From the NCBI GenBank assembly GCA_036245805.1, contig BTRK01000006.1, positions 40,366,901 to 40,430,900 on the forward strand: a stretch of DNA of 64,000 nucleotides, written 5' to 3'. Under the pieces are notes generated by a model. The model was not told where the DNA came from. It did not search any database and saw only the letters and a list, made by a program, of their open reading frames with translations. The translations under genes and the position numbers were made by a program. The stretch comes from Pristionchus mayeri. Its lineage: Eukaryota; Nematoda; Chromadorea; Rhabditida; Neodiplogasteridae. Positions 22,787-33,137 of this stretch are shown piece by piece; the stretch's first letter is position 1, and each line of letters begins with the position of its first letter.

Positions 22787-23453
22787 TAATTGCCGATATT
22801 CCTTACAAAATTCGTATGTAACTAGCACAATATTGCATATTTTCTCAACAAATATCATTGATATTGGATAAGGCAGCAGTAAATATTTCATTACATTCTC
22901 CTACTGTAATGAACGATGATATTTCATGCATGTCATTAATGACCTCTTTGCTCGACTGTTCACATACCGTATTCCTTCAGTATAGAAAATTGCTCTAGAA
23001 ATAGCGTTGCATCAGCATCAGTGTCAAAACTTTCAATGGACAATGCCAGTGGGTACCCCCGAACTTCATCACTAAAATACTGTATAAAGAAATTTATTTT
23101 CGAAATGCGATGAGAAGGTGAGAACGAAAACCGCGCGCCAATCCACTAAGCATTCTGAGCGTTCTGGTTTTAGCCCATCTCTTCTAATTGGAGTAAGCTC
23201 TTCTTGCTTCCGAGTCTGCTACTCCGGCCCCATCCAGAGGGATACCGCACGATTTTGCTCCTTGTTTTTTTCTTCTTGCCAATGTTTTAGTTTAGCCGAA
23301 CTAGTGTACTGGAATAACACCTTTTTAAAAATTATTTAACAATTTTCGATCACTCATTACAGTGATTATGCTGATCTGTATTTAAAGTTGCGACATACCT
23401 GAAAGTGATTATTGTGCGAAAATCCAGATCTTCGGCTTGATTCAACTCCACGC
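22787..23453. other. Intergenic, upstream of the chromodomain gene
   Basis: No gene is seen. It should contain the promoter of the chromodomain gene that starts at 23454. Confidence 0.4.
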
Positions 23454-24562
23454 ATGAGAGCACAAAGGAAGGCAGCGTCTGAAGCGAAAGAGAAGATTTC
23501 CAAGGTGAATATGAACCAAGAACTTGAGAAAAATCTTCTTTTCAGGTTTCTTCATGCCTACCGATAAGATCTCCAAGATCTCGTCATGCAAGAGTGCAGG
23601 TTTGAGGCATTGTATCAACCACCACTAATCCTCATTTTAGAAGGTAGCAGACACTTCGCTGAATCATGAACAGGAGACAACTTCCTTCGAGGTATTTCTG
23701 AAGAAACTATGTCGATGAAATATCTGAAGTAGGTCAAGATAGTTGATTAAGGTTGACAGGATCCTGGACAAATGGACGAGCGAGGAGGGCAAGAGATGGT
23801 ATCTCGTGAAGTGGTCGGGCGTGTTCAACGATGACGCCTTCGACTGCTGGCGTCCGAAGGCCGCCTTGAAGGTCAGATTGTTGAAAAATCAATGGGGACC
23901 ATTCGGTAATATTTACCATTACTTGCTATTACTGTTTGTGATTTTTGTATGCGCCTAGCGAGAGTTTACGCTCACGCCGGAGCATGATAAACAATGAAAA
24001 TATCAATGGCGAATGGAAAGCAATAAGAACTTCGTTCCGAAATCAGTTTTGAGTTCAAATGAGTTAGCCGATTTATCGGGCAAAAAATTAACAATCTCAC
24101 CCATTTGAGGAGAGCAGATATGCAGTCGATCTTTTCCGTTATATGAGAAGACTGAACTATGTGGACTACGTGCACCTCAACAACATCAACGGACACACGG
24201 TGAGCGATTAAGAGACATAGAAGAATATGTTCCAGACCGCACATAATATTATCGCTACAAAAATTAGTACAAGAAAACATATTAATTTGTAAAAAATATT
24301 TTCTTTTTTACAGGCGTCAAAGATCAATAACGCGAGAAAGACTCAGACTGGCTCTTGGCAGTTCGAAGTGGAATGGGAGGGCCGAGAGATGAAGAATTCC
24401 TGGGTTGATGAGAAGGACATGAAAGTAAGTATTGAACAGACTTTCAGACTGTGCACGTGAATATTTCTTCAATTAGAATATTGACAATTAATATTTAAAA
24501 AAAAATTATTTCAGGACTGTCCGGCATTGTTCGCGGAGTATGAGTGGAGAGGACTCCAGTGA
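23454..24562 (+). CDS. Small protein with two chromodomain-like modules, about 174 aa
   Basis: Seven exons all join at phase 0. A basic N terminus (MRAQRKAASEAKEKISK, then PIRSPRSRHARVQ) precedes chromodomain 1: VDRILDKWTSEEGKRWYLVK, then WSGVFNDDAFDCWRP. This matches the family pattern of V-x-I-L, YLVKW-x-G and W-x-P, with W and Y available for a methyl-lysine cage. After a helical linker (ESRYAVDLFRYMRRLNYVDY) a second module reads GSWQFEVEWEGREMKNSWVD, like a second chromo or chromo-shadow domain, and the protein ends EYEWRGLQ. Such proteins bind methylated histone tails or other chromatin proteins in the nucleus. The protein is short and compact, like HP1-type or CEC-type proteins of nematodes, but I cannot assign an ortholog. 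The first aromatic cage residue of module 1 is uncertain. Confidence 0.8.
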
Positions 24563-24859
24563 AGTGCCCCTCTCTCTAGATTTCCAGCTATTCTACTACT
24601 GCATCGTTACTTCCATACTGAGTATTTAGTATCTAAAAATGTAAAAGAGTATCCACAAAAATGTTATTCAAATTTTGATTAATCGATAAATCGTATCTGT
24701 GAAAACGAGCTTGCGTAATCATTTCGGAATACATTGGGAGTGTTGGTCGTTTATCATTAGATTAATGAGTTGAGGAGTTTTTTTAAAGTTTTTGTGAGGA
24801 ATACCTTCTTTTTCACCTAGTCAAGTAGAATCATTCTGAATAATGAAATCAGTATACCA

Positions 24860-24917
24860 CACTCGACCCCTCTTCCCTCACTCGACCCCTCTTCCCTCAC
24901 TCGACCCCTCTTCCCTC
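24860..24917. repeat. Tandem 19-bp repeat, three copies
   Basis: ACTCGACCCCTCTTCCCTC is repeated three times back to back at the very start of the LINE-like sequence. It may be part of the LINE 5' leader, where tandem units can act as promoters. Confidence 0.85.
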
Positions 24918-25066
24918 ATCAAGAGAGGTGACTCTGACCTTTCTCTCTCGCTCTCTCGTAATCGCGTGCTCTCTCGCCTCGACCTCTTCCCTTCTCCTCG
25001 TGAGGAATCAAGACTGCACAGAGTACCGACTGTGCCCTTTCCCGAATCGGTATCCATCACGGTGAG

Positions 25067-26190
25067 ATGGAATTCCTAAGAAGCTTTTCTCGTCCTGGCT
25101 CTCCCTCATCATCAGGCACGACACACGACAAAACTGTACCACGCCCTCCCAAGAGACATGCCGGATCCGGAATCGATGAGACAGTCGCCTTCACCTCCCT
25201 CGAGCAGCTCTCCGCATTCTGCATTGGCATGCACTACATCATCCAGCAGGAGAAGCAGTACTCGTGCAATCTCGAGAAGAGGATACGTGAGTTGGAGACG
25301 CGTCTCTCCCCCTCCTCCCCCTCCACGTACCCGTAGAGACCCTCACTGTCGATGAAGTCTCCCCCATGAATGAGAGTACCCGTTCCGTGCCCGTCATGCC
25401 CATAGCAACCACGACCCAGACCGACCCCGCGCCCATCATCCCTCCCTCCCCTGAGACACCTTCAGACCTGGAAAGAAGTGTAGTTATCGCTCGTCTCCCC
25501 CTCGATCACTCTCTCAGTCCTGAGAAGCAGGTCTACAGGGACTTCCATCAGGTGGTCTCACTAACTGCTCTCGCTGGAATCCCCTGCCTACCTGTTGCTG
25601 TCTACAGGATGCCCCCATCCGACATCCATTCCCCCCATTGCCGACTCACGAAGGTTGTCCTCCCGACGCGCAAACACGCGACTCTCCTTGTGAAGAATGC
25701 CAATCGAGTGGCCGGCGATCCACGCTTCAAGGAAGTGTACATCCGTCCTTCCTACGCCAACAGGGAGGATCCAAGACGCAAGATTCCTGGTCGTGGATGC
25801 GGGAGAAACGGTCCAGAGCCTCTCACTTCCTCCCGACCCATCGTACCCCGACCCCATATCATGACCCGCCCCTCGAACAACGGAGACCAACCTCGGAATA
25901 GGACGAAAAGCAGGCGCGACTCAGTTTTCTCCTCCATGACTGATCGTGGCGCTCGAACGCAGAATACACGCCCCAACCCGATTCCCCCTCATAACATGCA
26001 TCCATCCTTCCACCCCCCGAACACTCTCAACAGATACGGTGCCCCTCCCCCGTCGCTCTTCAACAACCCTGTCCCCTTGAATCCCTACCAGTTCACTCAT
26101 CCTAACCCATTCCTCTCTCACGTTTCGCAATTCGGTGCCCCTTCCAACTTCGGAGTCCAGGGAAACTGGTATTCACCGGCCCAAAAATAA
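25067..26190 (+). pseudogene. LINE ORF1 (nucleic-acid-binding protein), frameshifted
   Basis: Two frames, 25067-25336 and 25366-26190, together give an ORF1-like protein. The first holds a coiled-coil-like piece (LEKRIRELETRL) after a Pro/Ser-rich start. The second holds a compact domain (RSVVIARLPLDHSLSPEKQV to VYIRPSYANREDPRR) like an RRM-type or esterase-less ORF1 core, then a Pro/Asn-rich tail ending NWYSPAQK. The frames are out of phase with a stop between, so this copy is broken or uses unrecognised frameshifting. Confidence 0.65.
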
Positions 26191-27592
26191 TCACTCAGAC
26201 AGAAACTCACTTTCCTTCTCCGCCATTCTAGCCAACTGCCGCTCTATCCAAAACAAACTACAGTATCTCTCGCAAATTCTTTCTAAAAAGCATGCTATGA
26301 TTTGCCTCACCGAGAGTTGGCTCTCTCCTTCTTTCCCTAACTCGCTACTCCTAGGTGACCAAGATCAGTACTATAATGTGTTCAGAAGAGACCGGAATTC
26401 TAAAGGCGGTGGCGTAGCGATTATTCTACACTCGTCCATAAGTGCAGCACAGATCGCTGATGAAATCGTACCTCAATCCCATGAATTACTTGCGGTCGAT
26501 GTAGACATAAATGGTGATCTAATTAGGATCATCTGCGCTTACAGTAGCCCCAAAGCGAGCACGATACAAACTGATTCCCTTGCAAAGTCAATTCTAGACC
26601 TTTGCTCTTGCCCGCAACCAACAATAGTTACTGGAGACTTCAATTTGCCCGATATCGACTGGTCAATCTTCCCCAACCCCCAGCCAAAACCCGTCACCCC
26701 TTCCTCTCAATCATTCATTGATCTCTGTAATTCCGCAAAACTTGCCCAATTAGATATATCTGACCATTCAACGGTCGAATTCAAGATCACAATGAGTCAT
26801 ACCACTCCCGCTTTCACTCGGCGTGACTACAGAAAAGCGAATTACGACCTGATTAATTCCCAATTAGCAAACATTGATTGGACAAGCGCCTTTTCTAAAA
26901 TAACAAACGTTGAGCTCATGTACGATCTCTTGATTAGCGTAATTTAAAAATCAATAGAAACTCATGTTCCATGGACCAAAGTGAGCCTCTCTCATGGAAA
27001 ACTTCCTGCTCATATCGAACGACTATTAGGAAAGCGTTTTCTAGCCTGGATCAAATCGATTAACAGCAAAGACCCGAACGATGAACGTGAATTCGAGCTT
27101 CTAAACAAAAAGTTCCGGAAAGAGTTGCAACGGTATCACAAAACCATTGAGAAAAGGGTAATCGAAAGCGAAGACAAAAATAAGTTCTTCCGTTTTATGA
27201 AGCGCTGCGCCAATAAATCCAAGGGAGTTGAGGGACTAAAAAGAGATGATGGTACTCTGGTAATGGATGACTTAGGCAAAGCAAACTTACTTGCCGAGAC
27301 TTTTGTAAGCGCTTTTACTGTTGACGATGGAAAATTACCAAATACTGGAGCCCTCCCTCAACTCGCCCTCGCCTTCGAAGAACCCCAGTTTCTTAGGCAT
27401 GAAATCTGCGCCCTAATCGAGAAATGGAAACGCTCCTCCTGTAAAACCCCTGAGAACATTGACCTCACATTCATAACACGAATCGCCGTGCCCATTTCCG
27501 AAGCATTAGAAATAATTTTTAGGAATTCTTACCAATCTGGAACGATCTTGTCAGGTACACATGTCAGGATCTTGTCAGGTACACATGTTTAA
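26135..27592 (+). pseudogene. LINE ORF2: APE endonuclease plus start of the RT region
   Basis: The frame shows the endonuclease motifs ANCRSIQNKL, LTESWL (catalytic Glu), RRDRNSKGGGVAI, TGDFNLPDIDW and SDHSTVEFKI (Asp-His pair). Between KLAQ and SDHS about 30 residues are missing, an internal in-frame deletion. A TAA at 26945-26947 interrupts the linker, and the same frame continues (THVPWTKVSLSHGKL). The RT region begins (GLKRDDGTLVMDDLGKANLL, then KTPENIDLTFI) but ends at NSYQSGTIL, before the RT catalytic motifs. Confidence 0.8.
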
Positions 27593-28067
27593 TCCGATGT
27601 TTTTTCTTCCCGAATTTATAACCGTACCAGTTCGTGATCAACTATGAGTACTAGAAGCTATTGTCTAACGATTGTTTTAAATTAATAAAATGCTGTATAA
27701 TATGCAGCTGAAACGATTTGTCAAAAATAAACAATTTTAATCACTGTTACAGCAAAGCGCATGCTCATCCGTCTACTTGATATCTTCGTAAAACTGAATA
27801 TAGGATTTTTCCAGCAGGGGGTGGGGGTGGGGTGATAAGAAAGAAAAACTTAGTGGGTAATAGTAGTCTCTTCTGCACCAACCTTACTACAAGCGAGGAT
27901 ACCTGTCTCGTGAGAGGGAATACAATCACGATAGAAACACGTTAGATGGACCTGGGAGTAGAGGACAAAGTGGGGAGGGATAATGAACCAGTATACATGA
28001 ACGAAATGAGCAAAATAGCACTCGAATATTAGAAATTAACAATACTTCCTCGCCTAGTCAATAAACT
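27593..28067. other. Intergenic, no gene seen
   Basis: AT-rich, with one G-rich patch (GGGGGTGGGGGTGGGG-like at about 27816-27832). It contains the 3' end region of the secreted gene on the minus strand. Confidence 0.4.
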
Positions 28068-29749
28068 TCAGTAGTCCATCTCATCCTTGTAATCAGCCTC
28101 CCAGATTCGACGGAGACTCATCGCGAACAACTGCTTCTTCTCGCTCATTTTCGCGCAATCCGCAGCGGTAGTACCCTGGAAATTATTTCTTGCCACCGGA
28201 TAGTTTTCATTTTGAGCTTTTCTATGAAGTTAATTTGCCAGAACATCTCAATAGACGCTATCTTCATGTTTCCATGAAACAAATGAAGCTTGCAGAAATT
28301 AAAGTGCTGTAAAATGGCAAACCTTGTAGAAGACATCAGAGCTCTGCTCTCCTCGCCAGTAGACAGTCTGGTCGTCGATCAGGCAGGAAGGAAGCGGTGT
28401 AGCATCGACGATCTTGTTGCCCTCCTAAATGATCAATGAATCATCTAGCATACACATCAATTGATGTTCGCACAAAAAAGCACATTTGACAGACCTTAGT
28501 GATTTTAGAGAGATCGCAATAGTTCTGGAAATCGCAGCTGATGTTGTAGTTGCGCCTCTTATTGTTTACTTGTTCCACGATGAATTGATGATCGGCCCCT
28601 TGCTGGACTGAAACTTCCTCTTATGGATCAAATTTTTCAATCTCAAGCATTCCATTTTTTCATTGCCAACTATGAAAGTACGCGATTGAATTGCCCAAAA
28701 CTTTGCATCTTTCTTTCTGCCCCATTGCCACTTGTCAGAATGCGTCAGGCTCTTCGTGGAAAGTGATCCCCACCGGAAAAGCGGCGGTTCACTCAACTCT
28801 ATCGCGTCAATTTGTGACAGCTAGCACCACCATCGCTCACTTCCCTTCGACCTTTCCCTACTCAAAACAAATGTGATGACTCAGATCAGTCGTCTCAACT
28901 ATCGAAGCACACCAGTTCACCTTCAAACATGTTTACGATTCAGAGTGATCTCAGAACTTAAAATTCGAAAGTGCAGTGCATTTTACACTGGGGAGTACGT
29001 AATAGTGAGGAGAGAATGGCAGCGAGAAATCTTACTCGCACATTCGGTTTCTGAAATGCATCGTTGCATCGCGTGGTCGAAAAGGTATCCGGGAGAGCAG
29101 ACACATCCTGAAATAAGCATTGCGATATGGCAGAAAGATTGCGGCCGATTGAAGTGCATCCTTTCAATGAATCATTCTAGCAGAACGAAGAAGGCGCATA
29201 ATACAAAGAAACACTGATTGTTTGCCTGGGTTTTCTCACCTGCCCAGAACAATAAAAGTAGTTGCTTACGTGCCAGAGTCGTGCCAGAATTACACACTAA
29301 CTCGAAGGAGAGAGAGATACAGCAAAACATCTGGTTCCGGCTGTGGTTCTTTCTCGAATTTTTTGAGAACTTACCGCTGAACAGCTGGCTTTCATCTAGG
29401 CAACGAGTGTAGAGGAATTGGCATCGCGAAGGGCACGGCGAAGCCTCCTCCTAAAAATCTTTATTATTGTTTTTATTTAAACATATAAAGTGAATTTTTC
29501 GATCTCTATTGATGCTTATCTATATCTAAAGCAGAAATGCAATAAAGTAAAACATATTTCCCTGATTTGCTTGTTCACAGAAATTCACAGAAATTCACAG
29601 AAATTTGATTCACAGAAATTTCGAATTCGAGTAAGTCAAACCGCATAGTCCATGCTGAAGCTTCTGCATTTGAAGATGCTTTTGACGCGATGGAAGAAGC
29701 CGGCGCCAACGAGCGGAAACAACAAAGCAAACAGCAGGAAGTGCCTCAT
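28068..29749 (-). CDS. Secreted Cys-containing protein, unknown function
   Basis: Five exons join from ATG at 29747-29749 to TGA at 28068-28070 (about 170 residues). A signal peptide (MRHFLLFALLFPLVGAGFF) is followed by HRVKSIFKCRSFSMDYA, then EEASPCPSRCQFLYTRCLDE (29410-29460). After that come YNISCDFQNYCDLSKITK, LPSCLIDDQTVYWRGEQSSD and a charged end, SLRRIWEADYKDEMDY. Eight Cys residues suggest disulfides outside the cell. I do not recognise the family. The splice sites are clean and no stop interrupts, so the gene is probably functional. It is followed in the same orientation by another secreted Cys-rich gene upstream. Confidence 0.7.
29574..29628. repeat. Short TTCACAGAAA repeats
   Basis: TTCACAGAAA(T) occurs four times within 55 bases in the first intron of the secreted gene at 28068-29749. 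It is probably replication slippage. Confidence 0.7.
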
Positions 29750-30521
29750 GCTAGCGTATTGCCTGCATCAGGGAAACGCTTTCGATGAGTCATTCACAAA
29801 TAGTATCGAAATGCATCTGAGCGATGGAAATATTATTTGCATCTAGTGTGAAAAATTATAGTAATAGTCTCTCCATTCTACCCACAACCCCGATCAGTCA
29901 AGCGGTGAGAAGCGGTGAGAGAGTGGGGAATGAGGAGACTCATACACGTATTTCATATTGTACTAATGTCACTAAATAAAGCGATGAGCCGAGGATAAAT
30001 AGGAATGTGACAGAGAAAAGGCGGCGCTCGAGTCAAGGCGGGAATGAATAGGGTGGGGGTAAAAACATGTGGAAGTTCTGAGTGAGGGCAACGGGTGTGA
30101 CAACAGGAGTTCGGGAGTGTTTCCCTCAAGGTCTAAGAAGAGAGGGGGGAGGAAGGAAGAGGGAGGAGGGGAGTCGCAAATTACACATACACACAGGAGG
30201 AGATCCCGAGGCAGCGGGAATGAGACCAGTCATGGGCGAAAAATGATTGGCAGAGTGACAAGCATCGATCTTTATTCGAGGAGCAGGCAACGAGTGGAAA
30301 AGAAGTTGAGTTAGTGGGAGAGTCGATCGAAGCGCGATACTCTGTTCAAGTGGGAGTCGTCCAGCGTCTCGTTGCGTCTCCAATTTTGTAATTTCTATTG
30401 TTAATCCTCCAGTAAAAGATCATTGAGCAAAACGAACAATATGCAGTGGTGCAAGGTGTTTACAGATTGGATAACTTTTGCGTTGCAGCGTAATGGCGTG
30501 CAAATTGGCGGGGAACAAGGC
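29750..30521. other. Intergenic between two secreted genes
   Basis: No gene is seen. A purine-rich run (AGAAGAGAGGGGGGAGGAAG-like) lies at 30136-30172. The region should include the promoter of the 28068-29749 gene. Confidence 0.4.
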
Positions 30522-31354
30522 TTACTTGCAGCAGTAGAACTTCTTGCCGTACCAGCACTCCTTGCCGAACGTCGCCTCGTAGGGCACGGCTTCGACCCTG
30601 CAAATGCACAGGATTAGTCATCCTCCCTTACCAGGAATGGCCGCGAGGGTAGGTTGGAGTTTTAGAACGAGACCTAGCGGGATCGAAAGAGGTTCAAATT
30701 CTAAGAACTTCTACGTGTTTCATATCTGCTGAGGGCCTGTGTGGACGGCGGGCTGTAGTGGGAACATAGCCTGAGAAATTGACTGTTTTTCACCTCTCCC
30801 CACTATGAGCGCAGACATCCACAGATGACCTCAGCAGATATGAAAAACATAGAAGTTCTTAGAATTTGATCCTCTTTCGATCCCGCTAGGTCTCGTTCTA
30901 AAATGCCAACCTACCCTCGCGGCCTTTCCTTGTTAGTAGTGACCAATAGGGAAAATCTAGTAAACATGACGACTGTTCCAGCAATTTCGAAATTTCGAGA
31001 AAAGCTCACGCAGTGGCTGCCTCCTTGATCTTGTGTTCGCCATCCTCGCACTCTCCCATGCACATGGGTGCCTGTCCGCGCCACTCGCACTGCAAATTAT
31101 TGATTTTTTCGAGGAAAACGTGTTTTCCGGAAAGGTGGAAGCGGGAAATGCACTAGAGTTCGCTAACTCTTCATTATATGCACTCTATCGGGTCGGTTAA
31201 GTGATCATATATTGAGTCTAAATTAATCACCAAGAAAAATGAGGGAGGAATTGCTCGAACTTCGCACTCTACGACGTACCTTGCAGTTGGCGCAAATTCC
31301 TGTGATGAGAGGAACAGCCACTGAGATGAGGAGAGCGAGGAGGATAAGCTTCAT
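30522..31354 (-). CDS. Small secreted Cys-rich protein, WxGxAPxCxGxC family
   Basis: Three exons give about 76 residues, from ATG at 31352-31354 to TAA at 30522-30524. A signal peptide (MKLILLALLISVAVPLITG) precedes ICANCK, then CEWRGQAPMCMGECEDGEHK (31030-31090) and KECWYGKKFYCCK at the end. The layout CxWxGxAPxCxGxCxxGE...CWxGKKxxCC is a recurring nematode secreted pattern. No biochemical role is known to me. A foldback MITE (30636-30927) fills much of the second intron without touching the exons. Confidence 0.82.
30636..30927. mobile_element. Foldback MITE, 292 bp, in an intron
   Basis: The left arm (30636-30735) and right arm (30829-30926) are inverted copies with roughly 90% identity. 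Both contain GGCCGCGAGGGTAGGTTGG and AGACCTAGCGGGATCGAAAG. No coding content. Confidence 0.85.
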
Positions 31355-31814
31355 CTGGAAATGAGAGGAGATCAGAAGCGAAGAAATGCCAAAAGCGCCC
31401 GCGTGCAAGAGGACACCTTACACTCTCTGTCTTTCTGGCCCTGCCCCCGTGACCCCACGCCATATGGGAGACTGGCCATCTGTTCGTAGCCCAATGACTC
31501 TGTTTAGTCGAGAAAGTATTTAGCGCTGTAATAAGTTAAAGGTGATGAAAATTGGGTCGGATTTTGATATTTTCTCGCATTTATTGAAGTCCTAACACCT
31601 ATTATTGCGAGCAGGGTGTGCAAAAACTTTCCCATATTCCTCATTCCTCATGCTTTTTCCGTTGGTCTGAGAGATGAGAGAGCTTGCGAAAGTATGAGTG
31701 CGGGAAACTTTTTGTACTTTTCTGATGGTAAATCAATAGGAGGAAGTCCTGAGAACTGACGTCATTCGCTTTGCGAGACGAGATTGTCAGCTGTGAAAAG
31801 CGGCTAAAGATTGA

Positions 31815-31825
31815 GGGGGGGGGGG
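31815..31825 (+). repeat. Mono-G tract, 11 G
   Basis: Eleven consecutive G residues, flanked by GA and CAATG. Confidence 0.9.
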
Positions 31826-32614
31826 CAATGATTGATGATGAGGTCTGGCAAAAATAAATATGTGCAGTAAAGTGCACTCCGCAGCCTCATCGATAGGTAG
31901 AAAATATATTTACCCAAGAGTGATGTGAGTGGAATGAACGCATTGAGCTATGTAACATTGAAACATCTACGAAAAAATTTTAAAAAAACTTTATTCTAAC
32001 CTTTAGTTCGAGTATGGAATTCTATGGGAAATGATTATAAGAGGCTATTTTCAATAAGCGCTACTAAATTGTACTGATTTTAGAGAAGCGTTGAGAGTGA
32101 AAGTGAGAGAGAGAGAGAGCGCGCCCGAAAATCGGGAAGAAGAAACGAGAGAATGTTTATGAATCACCCAGATTCTCTAAAGATCACGCATACATCATTG
32201 CTGTACAAATGAGTGTTGGAGATGTGATAGAGAAGATCGACAAGATCGGGAGTTCATAGGCAATTAGTGCAAGCATGATATTCGTCAAACAATTGCAAGC
32301 TAGTCTATAGATCTCGATCAGGGAAATTATGAATCGAGTGAGTAATAGGCATTGTTTCTCTGAACTCTCTCCTCCTATATCGACATTTATAACTGTTTCC
32401 CATTCCATGTTTCCAACATGAAACGATTTTGGTTGAACATTGAAGTTCTGTAAGAAAAGATAGCCCGATCAGTTTAATTCCCCTGCGGATTCTGACATTG
32501 AGTCGACACGCCTTTCAGTTGGCGTACTTTATCGTTCTATCCGAGGGAGAATGGGCAATGAAGAGAGTTACTTAGGTATTGTACGACTAAGAATGATCGA
32601 TGAGGCCTTGCATT

Positions 32615-32625
32615 GGGGGGGGGGG
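32615..32625 (+). repeat. Mono-G tract, 11 G
   Basis: Eleven consecutive G residues, followed by AAGTG, on the same strand as the tracts at 1212 and 31815. Confidence 0.9.
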
Positions 32626-33137
32626 AAGTGATCGTTATAGGGGAAAGAAAGAGCCGTTGCCCCTCCTGCAAATTCTCAACCCTGATCTCATAACAGTTTT
32701 CAAAGGAGGAAGGCGGAAATTCAATAGATAGACGCGAGAGGAACAGACGGTAGGGAGAGAGGGGAAACGATAGAGATAGTGCACACAACTTGGTATAAAG
32801 AGGTGGTGCTGACTCACAGCAGATTATCCATTCCCTCACTCCCGAATTTTCCCCTTTTTGACTACCTCTATCATTTTACCTGATTTCCTTACAATACATT
32901 GAGCATTTGTACCTACGAATAGCTTTCTATTCGTCTCTTCTCCCTTTTTTAAAATCAAATTTATAGTTCATAATTCGTGTGATCTTGTCATTTTGTCATT
33001 TTTTCAATTCATCGATATTCTATTCTATTCATATATTCGATTATCGATTGTCGATATTCTATTCATCGAGTATATTCTTATAGCTGCATCGTTTCTCAAT
33101 CGATTTCCAATTGCTTCCCTTCCATCCAGAGTGCCAG

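Larger units (their letters stand above)
24843..27592 (+). mobile_element. Dead non-LTR retrotransposon (CR1/jockey-like LINE), 3'-truncated
   Basis: The element has a 5' leader, an ORF1 region and an ORF2 that overlaps ORF1 by about 55 bases. ORF2 starts with an APE-type endonuclease and stops just before the reverse transcriptase catalytic core. It ends in a small duplication (GATCTTGTCAGGTACACATG occurs twice). The CT-rich base use of ORF1 is unlike its neighbours. It cannot move by itself. Confidence 0.85.
31355..33137. other. Long intergenic region
   Basis: No gene is supported. It separates the secreted Cys-rich gene (minus) from the gustatory-type receptor (plus) and should hold both promoters. 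It contains two G tracts, a GA-repeat (32107-32121) and several ATTCAT/TCGATATTCTATT repeats at 33003-33075. Confidence 0.4.

Noticed and set aside
24878..25976. Minus-strand open frames opposite LINE ORF1
   Set aside because: They mirror the biased codon use of the Pro/Ser-rich ORF1 strand.
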